Of a stretch of DNA of 64,000 nt, positions 24,301 to 36,574 are shown piece after piece. Source of the stretch: Dasyornis broadbenti (Eukaryota; Chordata; Aves; Passeriformes; Dasyornithidae); assembly GCA_013397935.1 (NCBI GenBank), contig VZRN01006381.1, positions 50,807 through 114,806 of the forward strand. Reading direction: 5' to 3'. Below the pieces are notes generated by a model that saw only the letters and a list, made by a program, of their open reading frames with translations, did no database searches and was not told where the DNA came from. Each line of letters begins with the position of its first letter. Position 1 is the stretch's first letter. The translations under genes were made by a program, and so were the position numbers.

Positions 24301-26779
24301 CCCTGACATTAGGGTGGAAGGGAAACTTTGGCCTCTGTGAGAGAAATGAAACTGGGCTGATCCCGCAAGATTTAAACTCCTGGTAAGTGAGAGATCCTAG
24401 AACAGGGTCCCATGACCCATGTGTTCTGCAGCTTTTGTAGCTTGGGAAATTCTGACATGCCACTGAGGTGATAGCTGGCCTAAGTAGAAGTCAGTATCTC
24501 AGTTAATTTATTTGATCATTTATATTCTGGTAGAGAATCATAACCCTAAGTTCTAAAAGCAGTAAGGGAACGTAAGCCTTGATGATGCTCATGGTCTGGC
24601 TAATACCTGGGGTAGGTGATGTTTCATGTAGTGTGGAGAAAAATTTCAAATATTCCACAGTACTAACTGTGGCACATCTGAGGAGAAATGAGCAGAAACA
24701 CCTGTTTTTCAGGGAAATCCTCAGCAGATCCTCCTGTTCTCTCTCTTCCCTTTGGGTTCAATGAAGGCTGGTGGAACAGCCCCTGCCATTAGCACACCAA
24801 AGGGGAAAACAATCCTTTTTCCAAAAGCAGCACTTTGGGACAGGAATTCTCCAGTCAGAAAGTTTTGGAGATGCATTGTTTCTGCTGCTTTTCAGTCCTT
24901 CACCCCAGGCCACAGTTTTAACACCCCTGTCTTAAGTGAGTGGAGCTTATTATGGAGATTTTTCCATTGTCTCTGGGGCAGGTATTTGGTGTAAAATCTC
25001 AGTGAAGCTTTGGTAACTGGGGAAAAAAAAAAAAAATAATAGAGAATGGCTATAATGTGTCAAAGCAAAAGTCAGCCTTGCCCGGTGTCCGGTGATCACC
25101 TGTAATTGCAGGGAATAATGTCCGTGAAGCTGAAAAACGAAAAACAGCCTGCATAGTCCTGAGGACATGAAAGCACAAACAAAAGCCTGGCACTTATTCT
25201 GGGTGACTGTAGAATTGCTGATCCCTGTAATTAACTAAGTTCAGGGGAGCTTGCAGAAAAGTAAGTGAATCCTATCCATTTGCCATTTATTTAGAGTTGC
25301 ATCTTTGAAACCCAACTCATTTTCAGCCTACTAATGTGGGTATTCTTGTTGACTAAGCAAGCATATGGCCTTGTCTGGCTTAGACCAAATCAATACAATT
25401 TCCTTGTTAATTGAGTTTCCCAGTTCAGAGATTGTCAAGAAAACTTGCTGTTGGGTTAAAGTTGGTTTGGTTTGCCTGGGTTTTTTTCTGAAATCTGCAC
25501 AGGTTTACTTTATCTTAAGGACTGACCATAAGCAAGTAGATGTTGCTGGCAGCCAAAAATAAGTCTCAAGACAGTACATTTACCAATTACGCTGATTTTT
25601 TTCCAAATGTCTTCTGTGTCATGTCATAACTCTGCAAATTAATACCCTTCCTTAGACTTCGTTTCTCTCAATCTCTTTGTATACTATACTCAATTTTCTC
25701 CTGTTTGTGGTTTTCAACACATTCTTTCTGCTAATACATGTCACTTTTCTACTGCAGAATGTTTTCCTAGGTACAGAGTCTTCAGTCACGTCTTCCTACA
25801 TCTGGATATATCTGAATCTAAAATATGAAGCACTTTTGTAGTTGTTCGAGGTTCACGAAACTGTCTGCTCTGCAAGCCCTTATGCTTACACAGCTTAAGA
25901 GGGGTTTTTATGCCATGATACGTTCTGCGTCATGATTTTATCAAACAGTTGCAAATTATACAGTTAATATTAATTCTCTATTTTGCATTTTCTGAGATTC
26001 ACTCAGACTATTGTGGTTTTCCATTTTGAGGGTGTCAAACCAGGGTAGCGTGTTCAGGGGACTCCTTGCATTCTTTTTTGCGTTACACCTTTGATTTACA
26101 AGCATGTGCTGAAATTATCTTTATTTCCACAACTGAGTCACCCTTAGTGGTCCAGAGCAGAAATGGGACTGCCATTTTCCTTTCTTTCTGCCACACCTCT
26201 GGAATGCAAGGGCTGTCCTCACATTTTACACACAACCACTGCAGCAGGCAGGGAGAAACCTCTTGCCTAACCAAGCATTCCTGCAGCCAAGTCATCAAAG
26301 CCAGCCACAAATGCCTCCATTTCATTTGCAGATATTTAATGATCCTTATCAGGGGGAACAGCCTAAAGCAAGGAGTCCACTTAGGAAATTACTGGAGTCA
26401 GATACCATGAGAGCATTAAAAGCTGCTTGGAGGTGTATCCTGTGAGAAGTCCCAATGATGAGAAAGGTGCTTTGCTGGCAGTGCTGAGTGTTCCTGGGAA
26501 CAGGTTTGTGGCTCTGTGTGGATCAATAGGAAGCTCCATCTCAGTGTGTTGGATTGTGTCATTAACAGCCATAACCAGAAGAGTTTGGACCTGTCGTGAG
26601 TGGAAGAAAAAAATTCTGCTTGAACTAGAAATCGATTGACCTACATATACTGAGGTTTCTGCCAAAAATCAGGTACACAGAAACAAGGAAAGGAAATGTA
26701 AACAAGGAAAAGTGTCACAATCTCGTCCTCTCCTATCCACATTCTCTTTCATCCCAGACAGTTTTTCAAAGAGCAAGCA

Positions 26780-27110
26780 AGTTCTGATTTAAAACTAGTT
26801 GTGTTTCTCTCCTCCACACTAACATGTCTTTATGAAGGCTGTAAATGTTTTCTACAGCTTAAAATTATATCATTTCCAGTTTAAACTTATTTATGGACCA
26901 CTAGTTCAGTTCCCAAGTCCGAGCTGAAACATTCTTTAACTTCTCTGGCATTTTCTGTCTGATATATTTATAGAGAGCAATTATATCCTTGCTGAGATGT
27001 GTTTTGCCCAACTAACCTAGACAAGCTCTTTTGGCCTCCTTTTTATAAACAGGTTTTCCTTTCCTCTGATTGCCCCAGTAACCCCTTGCCAGAATGTGTC
27101 CCATTCTAAG
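26780..27110 (-). mobile_element. ancient CR1 LINE fragment, antisense
   Basis: In + orientation the text follows the reverse complement of the region near the CR1 3' end. Recognisable blocks are CCACACTAACATGTCTTTAT, AGAGAGCAATTATATCC, then CCAACTAACCTAGACAAGC, TCTTTTGGCCTCC, 'ATAAACAGGTTTTCCTTTCC' and 'TCTGATTGCCCCAGTAACCC'. Reptile and bird CR1 copies carry the same order (..CAGTTTAAG.., ..ATCATATCCCC.., ..AACAAGCCAAGCTCTTT.., ..CATTCCTCTGATCATCCTAGTAGCCC..). The match decays beyond 27110. Confidence 0.58.
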
Positions 27111-28561
27111 CCCCCACCGCCCCATTCCAGGGGACCAGAAACACGGGCAGTGCGTCTGAAGGTGCTGCCAGTAGCATGGAGAGGGAGCAGAGATTGCACG
27201 GTGATGGTGAAAGACAGTGGCCACTCCAGCTCTTTGATGCTCCAGGCCAGCCCTGTTGCCAAAACTTTCATTTTCTGTTGCAACACTTCTAGAGGCCAGG
27301 CAGCCAACCACCCACTAATTCTGGTGCCACACCGCTGATTCCCTTCCTTGGTCTCCTCTGGTGCTGCTACGAGGCAAAATTCTGAGTTTTAGCACAACAA
27401 CTATATCACTTATGTTTTTAAAAATTCTTTGCCTCCTTATAACTAGTCTCTTCCTTGATCTCCCGTGTTCAGTCATAGCCAATGTTCTGATGCTTTCTTT
27501 TCAAGTCCTTATCCAGACACAGAACTACTCTGGTGAGATCCACCTCTTGTGAAGCTTTTCTCCACTGCTGGCACATTTACTGTTCACATGTCATGAAAGA
27601 ACCATTCCCTCCCAGATGTATTTCTTCAGGGATGTCAGTTTGCAGCTTCAGCTTTCAAATTATTGTCCTTTCCTCTTGAGTCCAATGAATTATTTCTTTC
27701 TAGTGTTGCTGTTAACTTATTTAGTTCAAAGTGCAGAACTGCAGTCTCTGTGTGTCACTATTTGCAGCCACAGATATACAGAATCTGGACCTCTGAAAAA
27801 CTACTAAATTTTGCCATCTTTCTCACATCTGACTGACCAAGGATGACGTGTAACTCTCTGTTATCATTGCTGTAAATGAGTAAAGAACCTTTTTTTTTTT
27901 TTTTTTTAAATAAAAGAGTCATGCATTTTTGGACTCAAAAAAGAAGTGCTTTTCAGACCATAATTCAAATTTGTTGTATTCTTGTTATTTTTGAGTCTTT
28001 TGTAAACCAAGCCAAAAAAAAAAAAAAAAAGGGTGAATGCATAATACCAAGGTGACATTGCTTATTTTTATTATAGTTTGAAGGGGCTGCCTTTATCTGG
28101 ATAGATTTTGTTACAAACATACACAGTCTTACAAATGTTTATTATTTGTTTTCAATAAAATTTAGCTAACAAGACTTTAACTAAACAATCATATGACTCA
28201 TGTGTTTTTCCAGTGTTCTCAGGCTTGAGATACACTGCAATGAAAAGATATTTAAGAAAAGTGGAGAGCAGTAAAATGGTACAAGTGAACATCTGAATGT
28301 TTTCCTGCATGCAAAGATATGATCAGCTATCATACAGGGCTTCAGCATGTGGAAATGTGTGCTGTTTTTCACTGGTGGGCTCATGAAGGTGTCCTCTCCT
28401 GTTCTAAGAACTGACAAAGTCATTGCAGCGATGTGGCAGCTCCTTCTAACTGCAAAAATATTCATCTCCACAGGACCCTTTAAACAACAAAAAATATCAT
28501 CATGGTGCCACCAACAGGGAACTTAGAAACAGAAAATTATTCCTCCCTATCATTTCCACCT

Positions 28562-28665
28562 TCCCCCCAAGGTCCCACGTGAAGAGTGGAAATGGCAGGG
28601 TTGAACTCATGTCCCCCCAAACCCTGAACCCATGGCCTAACCCCTAGACTTCCCCCCTCTTTAGA
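28562..28665 (-). mobile_element. tRNA-headed CORE/MIR-like SINE, antisense
   Basis: On the minus strand an A-box-like part (TCTAGGGGTTAGGCCATGGG) is followed by a B-box-like GAGTTCAACCC, then CTGCCATTTCCACTC and GTGGGACCTTGGGGGGAAG. This is the MIR order: TAGTGGTTA...GGGTTCGAATCCC, GGCTCTGCCACTTAC, GTGTGACCTTGGGCAAG. On the + strand it appears as an unusual C-run-rich patch. Confidence 0.6.
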
Positions 28666-30409
28666 GCATCTGATCTCAGTAGAAAGTATGTTTTGCCATT
28701 GATTGCAGATTAATTCAATTTAAAAATTGCTGAAAGAATTGTGCTTTCGCAAGTGATCCCCATATGGCTTTGATCTGGCTGCACCCGCAGCTAATTCTTC
28801 ACCACCAAATATCCAAAGAAAACTCACATATATTTGCAGTAAGAGGCAGATGTTTGAAGAAAACAGTGCTGTTGTAAAATTAAAGTGTTTACCTTCTTAG
28901 AAGCAATGATTCAACAGGGACTTGCATTGGCAACGTGGAACAGCAATTTGAAAATTTGCAGAGCATTAAATCATTGTTATTATTTCTTTAGGAAACTGAG
29001 TGGCTTCTTAAAGTCATTCTCAATGACATTGAGAGTGCAGACAGTGCAATTCTCAGACCGCAGGGGAAAAAAAAAAAAGAAAGAGGGAGGACAGGACTAA
29101 GTTCTCATGGTTGGCTGGACAAGGAGTCCTGTTTTATGCTTTGCACCAGGATCCATGAAAAAATGTTATACTGCTAGTAATTCCTTACAGCAGGCTGGCA
29201 CCAGCTCCAGCTCAGGAAGTCTGGCAGTGCATCTGTTCTCTCACAGAGTGGTATCCTCAAAGGATGTGAAGGCACTGTTAATGTTTTTAAATTTAATTTT
29301 TATATTGCTGGTACCATTGGCTTGGTTGGAGAAAAGGAAGGAGGACTCCACCAAATTAATTGTGGGACAGTCAGAATGGAGATGCTGCACCACCCCTGGG
29401 TAAAACAGACAGCATCTGGCCTGTTTCCAGGTCTCAAAGTCTTATCATTACATGGACTTTTTCCTAACATTCCTGTGACTTCTACCATGTTTCCTAAGCA
29501 AAAAGTCTAAGACTGAATTTGAAGTGGTGACCAGATCATTTGGTTTGAGTGATCGAAAAGTCTGAATGAGTTTGAAAACCAGCTGCCTGCAGTGATGTGG
29601 AATTTATACACAGAGTACCAGTAGATGGTTTTCCTGGCTTCTCTTGAATTCATTCCTTTTTGCCATATTTCCAGAAAAGAAACTTTTCTCTGTCCTTGTA
29701 GGGCGGTTGAGGCTAGTTGGTGTTTGAGGCTGATTTTGTTTTCCATTTGCAATAACAGTTTTTCCACCAGGCATACTCATGTACTTTATGGAAACTGGAG
29801 AAGATTTACATTGCGTAGATTCACCTTCTAGGTTTGCTTCAAAGACCCATCATATTTTAACTGGCTGGGAGCACATGGGAGGTCCCTGGGGGGAGACATG
29901 GCATGACTTGTAGGAGGAGTGAGCAACCAAACTATGAAATGAGACTACAAGTTAGGAAAAAAAACTATTTCTTGACATCCAAGGTGCTGTACCTGACAGA
30001 GTTTAGAGAGTGGTGCTGCTTTGGTGCTCAATAACCTGAAAATTGCTAGTGGGAACCAACAATCCTAGAGCCTCCCTACTCAAATGTCCCAGTCTCATCC
30101 TAATTAATTATATTTCAAAAATATCGACCAGTCTGAATGAGCTTTGAGTAAATTCTTTGCCTTTTCACTGCACATAAAAACCTCAACAATTCTGTCTGAT
30201 TAGAAAAGGAGGGTGGATTGGACTAACCATTCAATTTAAAGCATGAAATCTGGCATGAACTAGTTTAGGTACAGAAAGACAGCTCAAGCTCCCAAAGACA
30301 GCAATTATAAAGATAATAGATAATGATATAATCATATTGTAAACAAGTTAGAAGAACAGTTTGTAAGAAACGGTCTAATGTTATTTGATAAATGAGGGGT
30401 GTTTGTTTA

Positions 30410-30575
30410 TTTGTGGGATTTTTGTTGCAATTTTCTTTTGGTTTGGTTTGGGGTTTTTTGTTTGATTTTTTTTTGTTTGTTTGTTTGTTTTTTGGTTTTG
30501 GGCGTTTTTGGAGTTGGTTTGGTTTGATTTGGTTTGGTTTGGTTTGGTTTTTGGTTTTTTGTGGGGTTTTTTTTG
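30410..30575 (+). repeat. (GGTTT)n-rich G/T tract
   Basis: About 165 bp made almost only of T and G, with a regular core at about 30515-30550 of five-base GGTTT units. Opposite-strand open frames are Lys/Asn/Thr/Gln/Pro-rich artefacts. It resembles the tract at 21170-21345 in composition. Confidence 0.88.
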
Positions 30576-33500
30576 TCTAAAGAAGACAGGCATCCAACTT
30601 TCATTTGCCTTTGTCAGGGGAATAGAGCACCAGAAATTTAAAACACTTATGTAAAAATCCAAGCATCCAGGAAAGAACAGGCAGAGCCAGAAGCACCAAT
30701 ATGGGCGAAGGGTAGAGAAACTGAAAAAACCCTGGCAGAAGTTCCCAAGGCAAGTGGCCTTGAAGAAGTTTGTAGGGCAGTGGAAAATATTCCTGCCACC
30801 CAGAAATCACCTTGAAGAAGAAGTGTGGGTAATTGCACAGGACCTGGGGAATAGAAAAGCCCTGATGAAAAGCCAGTTTTGTAAATATGACCAAAAGGCA
30901 AGGAAAATGAGGGAGAGAGATTAAGTTTTCTTACTGACTCCCAGTGAGCTCCATGCTTGCATGCTCAAGACTTCTTTTGATGAAGATGATGCCAGAATAC
31001 AAACACAATCTGTCTGGAGAGACAACTCTCTGTTTTTTTTGAAGACCACTGATAGGTGGAGATTGCAGTAAAAGCTTTCTCTACAGGAAGGGACTGCAAA
31101 AAATACGTCCAATTTATAAAGCAAAAAGATTTACCTTTCCGTGTTGTCAAAACAACTCCTATTGCAATATTTCCAACAAAAGCATCCAAATTCATGACTT
31201 AAAAACATATTTATACAGACCATTATTAAAACTAGAATTTAAAAAAAAACAGAAAAAACTTCAAAAAATGCCCAAGAAATAAAACTCCTGGAGGCACTGA
31301 GTGATCAGCATTCCTTCCAGGGCAGATCTTAATTTGCTTTATCCCTGATAGCATTAAACCTAGAGCACCAAATTTTCTAGACCACATGACCTTGGCTCTA
31401 CCCTACAAATAAAGACAAAAGTGCTGTTACCCTGTGTTTCTGGAATAAATTCCATCTCTAACACAAGGCAGGCACTTCAAAGACCGTAAAGACATTTTCT
31501 TTCTCTCTGCAAGCAATTTATCAGCATTCCTCCTGGGGAATTAATGGGCTGCAGGGGATTCCAGATGTCTTTGGGTAGTCATGCTGGTTTTGCACTGAGC
31601 TATTCTGCCCATGGTTAGAGAACCACGATGACAACCTGTTCTCCAGACAGCGACCGTCTGCCACCTTAGATGGCCCCAAATCCCACACAGTCTCACAAAT
31701 TGCCCTAAATACTGAAGTATCACGGAAGAAGGAGGCCTTGGAAAGCTTCCTCTAAGTCATTCTAATAAAGAATGTAAACATTATCATTCCTATGTCACCA
31801 ATTGTTCTTTCTTTTCATCACAGCACCTGCAAATTTTATATTCCATGAACAATTTATCTTGGGGAGCAGTCTGCTGGATCTGTCCTGCCTTATTTCCATC
31901 TTCTTGGGAGACTTTTTCAAGGAGAAAAACTTGTCTTCCTAGCAAAATAAGTGAAAAGCAGAATCCAGAGTAGGCAGTGTAAGTGTAAACCAGGCAAGAA
32001 GTGGATTTTTATTAGATTTGGTGAGCTGAGGTCTCACGTCTGTAGCTGGAAATGAGTGTTTTACTTATGTCTTTGGAGAATGGAAGACCTCTGGAGGAGA
32101 TGCAGGTTATTCAAAAACAGAAATGAACGGACAAAAGGCATCCTAGGTCAGTCAAACACATGCCTCCCTTCCACTGACCATGTTGATCAGGTGCAAACTG
32201 ACTGTGGCGATAGCCTGGGCTTCTGAGTGAAATGTATGCATTTAGATAAAACACAATCTTTTGGAGACTTGGAACAGAGATGGACCTTGTCCTCACAGAG
32301 TGGATGTTTGCATGTTCTGCAGCTAGATAGCAGTTGCAGAAGTAAATAAGAAATGTGTTACCCTATTCAAAACAGACATGGGTAGGTAACGTTATTTTTC
32401 AGTGCTCTGTCCTTCAGAGAAATGCTGGTCACTTATGCAGTCAGATTGCTTGAAAGCGTTCTGTAAATTATCAGAATTTTATGTTAAAATACAAATATTG
32501 GTGCTTTTCAGTCTTTTAGATTTGCCAGTAGCAGGTGAATTAAGGCTGCATAACTATGAAAAAATGGTGATTAATGTCAGAACTTCAAACTGTATCTGAG
32601 AATGAACAGTTCTTGAGAATTTTAACGCTGAATGTAGAGTCACCTTGAACACTTCCCTGAGCCTTGAGGTTCTCCCTTTAAAACCGCTTCCCAGTTTCTT
32701 TGTGTCCCTGTCCAGGGAGATACCAGATTCACAAACTACAGTAATTGAAACCAGTGTGAATTTCTTGAGTATGACAAATCTTTACCATCTCTAAAAAAAA
32801 AAAAAATCCCTTTCTCCCAGCCAAGATTTTACTAATTTTAATATGAAAACATCCACACCTATCATATCTCCCCTGAGGTCTCCCCAGGCTGCTGCAGAAA
32901 TGGAGCCTGACCTCTATTGCTTTGGCTAGAGGCTGAGGATGTGAATTCCTCTGGCTAATTGCTTTTTGGATAACCTACAAAGCACCAGGGGTCAGATTCT
33001 TGGCCTGGTAAAGCTGCTTTGGCTCAGTGCCTCCGTTCCCATCATGGGGAATCCCAGGAGGAGAGTGGTACCAGGTCATTCCTAGTTTCAGACACACATA
33101 TTTCCTCTGCTGCTGCTACACAGGGCACAATCTACACAAATCAAACAAATCTAAAATGCCACCATCTTGGGCAAATCCCCCTCAAAAATGTGATGATCTG
33201 TAACCACAAGGTTTCTGTCCCTGTGGCATGTGACGTATGAGATGTTCAGGTGGATATTGAGGAAAAGGAAAAGCAGATCTCCAAGTCATCACTGGCCTGC
33301 CTCTCATCCTGCTTGTGTGATGTTATCATTTTAACTCTCCAGAGTAAGACATACTTGCCTGAAGGTACAGGTAATATCCCTAAAAGGTGTATCTTTCATC
33401 CTGAAATTATTTGTTCTGGAAGTCATCACCCCATGGAGGCGCTGCATGGAGGAATTTCCCTCAGTTTAGGAAGACTCAGACAAAGAAGGGAGGCATGTGT

Positions 33501-35612
33501 GGAGTTCTCCATCCACGTAATCAGAAGGTGACTATCTCTCTCACTCCTCAGCAGAGCCTCACTCCCTGAGCACACAGTGCTTGGAGATGGGATGCTGTCC
33601 CCAGGAAAGACTGTGTGACCATTTCTTTTCACTAGTACCACAGAAAAGGACAGTTTTGTGGAAAGAAATAAAGGCAAAATGCTACTGAGCTGTTAAGGCA
33701 CTCCCAGGGCAGGTCTGCAGAGCCTGTGTGTGCTTTTCCCTTACCCACAGAGCCCAGGAGGTTTTGCATCCAAGCTGCAGATGTGGAGGTGGGAATACTC
33801 CCACAGACCTTGCCCTCAAAATCAAATCTTCTTTGTTAGACAGATTGTCTCTAAACCAATAAAAAACATTAATAATGAAGAATTGTCAGGTGTCAGCCAA
33901 TAGCCAAAAAAATCCACCCTAGACCCCAAACCCAAAGTGTTTTTGCTCTGAGAGGACACACATGGTGCGGCTGGTCTGGGGTTTGCTAAGGACAGAGCAG
34001 TGTGGTGTCCCACGAGTGTGCCACCGAGCAGGAGGAATGCCCAGCTGCCCCAGGGTGCCCCTCCTGTCAGCCCAGGCTCGGGCTGATGTGCTCTAGAGGG
34101 AGCCACATCTGTCCTTGCTCTCCCAGTGGAGGTCATCAGCCTCCTAAGCTTTCCAGGAAAGAGGGAGTGGCCGGAGAGGCTTGAGTTACGGAGCGTGGAC
34201 CACCTGGGAAAGAGAGTGCAGCCAGCACTTGTCCTACCTCCAGGCACTCCACAGGAAGGATTAAGGGATGCTGAATTGGTTCTGAACTCCCATCCAAACT
34301 GGCTTTGAAGAAATGGAAGGGCAGGCAAGTAACGTGCATGTTCTGATATGAGAAAAGGGCAATAGCATTTCTGCATTTCTGTCTGTAGCAGAGGTTGGTT
34401 CAGGTTACAATATTTAGATTTAGGCTTGAAGCATGTTAGTGTTTCTGTCTGTTTGGGTGCAGGGGACTGCTTTCAAAGCTCACACCTTGACCCAGGTTCT
34501 GACTGAGTACTCTGCAAATTTTATGTGTTTCTAGCTCTGACAGAGAAAAAAAACGGGGGAAAAAATTTTCTTGCTGCGTTTGAGCAGAAGCATATTAATA
34601 AAGCCACCACTATTTGATGATGGGGGGGGGATCCTACTCTCTTGAAGGCAAAGTTGGGAAATAGCAACCTTTTATGTCAAGGAATGAGATTCATAAAAAT
34701 AATGGCTATAAAACACAACAGCAGCCGGAACCCTCCACATAAAACCTCCCGCATCTTATACCTCCTTTTCTATTTCAGGTCCTCATTTGCCTAATTACTT
34801 CTCAGAGGCTGGCAGAGATTTTCCCTGCAGCGCTGAGCTCTGCTGACTGCAGAGACCCTACCTGGCACACTCAGTTAGTGCGTCAGCATTCTAGGTAGAA
34901 ATGAATGAAAAATCAATCAGGGCAACTGCAGTGGTTGCATTTCCAACTCTAACCTACTTTGTTCATGGTTTCAAATATTTCGTTGTATGTTTAGGCATCT
35001 TTTAAAATGGTAAGTGGATCTGAAGTAAAATTGATCTTCCTAGTCAGCCCAATAAATGTTTTGTCATCTTTACTGCTTGACTCAAGCAAGTTTGCCACCC
35101 TGACTGCTAAGTTAAACTGCAGACTTAATTGAAATGCCAAAATGTACAAGAAGATTGTTTTAATCTTGAAAACCTACCACCAACAGATTGCATCATGCAG
35201 TGGATACAGATACAGTGATAGAGCTTTGATTTGCAGACCAGGTCTAGAGTAGGTCTGGAAAATCAAAAGTACACTAGAACCTTTTGAAACACAGGTACTG
35301 CTTACGTGTGGTCTTGCAAGGAGTTTGGCTCAGGAATATTTGTCTGTGCATTTTTTTTAGCTTTTTCTTGTTGCATTTCTGTACAGGCAGAGTTAAATAT
35401 GGATTGCCAGTTTCATTTAGTTAAAGTCCACAGTAAAATGCTCCCATATTCATGCCTAAAAAATTAGCAGCTGTTGTAACTTTTTTCAGCTGAGTGGGTT
35501 CAATGCATTTAAATAAACCTTCATAAGATCACTGCTCTAACAAGTTGTGCAGTGCAACACTGTAAAGGTTTCCAAAAATTCACAATCCTCTTCGCATGTG
35601 GTGCCCTTACAG

Positions 35613-35738
35613 TGAAGAAGCTCCTTTTGGCAATAAAGATGAAGAGTCTACTTTTTCTGGTGCTGATCTCTGTCTGTTGGGCTGAACCTCACCCTGGCAA
35701 CTCAAGTCTGGAGCATGAAAGAATTGTTCACATTCAAG
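35613..35738 (+). CDS. HAPLN1: HAPLN1 exon 2: start codon and signal peptide
   Basis: HAPLN1 is a secreted matrix protein that locks aggrecan-type proteoglycans onto hyaluronan in cartilage and other matrices. Coding starts at the ATG at 35639-35641, in a good context (A at -3), and runs 100 bases to 35738. The peptide starts MKSLLFLVLISVCWA, a typical signal with hydrophobic core, and cleavage is likely after A15. The mature start EPHPGNSSLEHERIVHIQ has a glycosylation sequon (NSS, N21). I chose the acceptor CCCTTACAG|TGAAG before 35613 because of the pyrimidine-rich run in front of it; another AG at 35488-35489 is possible. The donor is CAAG|GTAAGA. The exon ends after the first base of codon 34, and that G joins AA of exon 3 to make Glu. 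The first 26 bases are 5' UTR. Confidence 0.93.
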
Positions 35739-36534
35739 GTAAGAAAATAAGTGAGAAAATACCAGTATTTTTATACTGCAGAGGGAAACAGAATAATGTG
35801 CTTAATGTTTGTTTGTTTGTTTGTTTTTAATGCTGTCACACTGTTTTTAAAATACTTGTTTTACTGGTGACCAAATATTTTCTTTTCTGGTTCTATTTCA
35901 TTATAATTGCTCCTAAGGAAAGTGAAAAAAATGAAAGTTGCACTGTTTAATAGCACTTAGTCACAACCTTGCAAAGGTTAAAGTACAGCATGATTTAAAA
36001 CAAAGAGAAAAGCATGCATCCTAAAGTTATAAACAACTGCAATGGGCTGAAATACTTCCGTTTACTGTGGAATAGATTTGATTTTAAGAGGTCTGCCATA
36101 CATAGTTCTTCACAGCACAGGAATTTATTGCTGTGTATTATTTTAAAAGGCTCAGTACATTAGAGATCATAATTGGGCAATTCAAATCAGAAAAGAAAAA
36201 AAAATAAATAAAGTAACTTACCCCAAAAGAAGTGTGCCTTTCCTCATACCTTTAATTCACACTAAATATTATCCTGGCCTTCTGCATAATCCTGCTTGGT
36301 TCATGTTTGAGTCCTAGAGATTATAGCTGTGGCAGGATATGAGTCTGCAGCACAATGCAGCTGTTTTTTCAGTCACAGCTTCAGTCGTTGAGGGTTATCC
36401 TGCATAAGAAGAATCAGGGGGTTTATGCAGTGAGGACAGGCATAATGAACAGGGATTTTCCTGCTTTCACTCCTACCTTTCTTGAGCTTGGCTAAAATTA
36501 ATTTCGCAAAATTAAGAAATGCAGAATTACTATC

Positions 36535-36537
36535 CCC

Positions 36538-36568
<31 letters not shown>

Positions 36569-36574
36569 TTCTTT
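36535..36574 (+). repeat. (TC)n microsatellite
   Basis: CT dinucleotide run of about 35 bp with one G interruption, ending in a TTTCTTTTT run. Confidence 0.9.

Larger units (their letters stand above)
9248..35612 (+). other. HAPLN1: HAPLN1 intron 1 (putative)
   Basis: About 26.4 kb between the candidate first exon and exon 2, assuming the upstream donor is right. It is mostly AT-rich unique sequence with ancient repeats listed separately: CR1 pieces, SINE relics, a TA/CA microsatellite, G/T-rich tracts and homopolymer runs, for example near 16739, 25022, 27892, 28014 and 32793. Open frames here, including the longest (184 codons, minus strand, 33822-34376), show no domain or family signature and no paired splice sites. 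The intron also holds a CTCF core match and local direct repeats. Confidence 0.6.

Noticed and set aside
27040..27350. GC-richer stretch with open frames on both strands near the CR1 fragment
   Set aside because: No exon signature; its left part is explained by the CR1 relic and the rest has no recognisable function.
32850..32905. ATCATATCTCCCCTGAGGTC followed by CCAGGCTG, resembling an antisense CR1
   Set aside because: Only one short block fits; the flanking text does not follow the family order.
33822..34376. 184-codon open frame on the minus strand, the longest in the window
   Set aside because: It lies in a locally GC-rich patch of intron 1, has no recognisable domain, no repeat signature and no splice context, and overlaps other chance frames.
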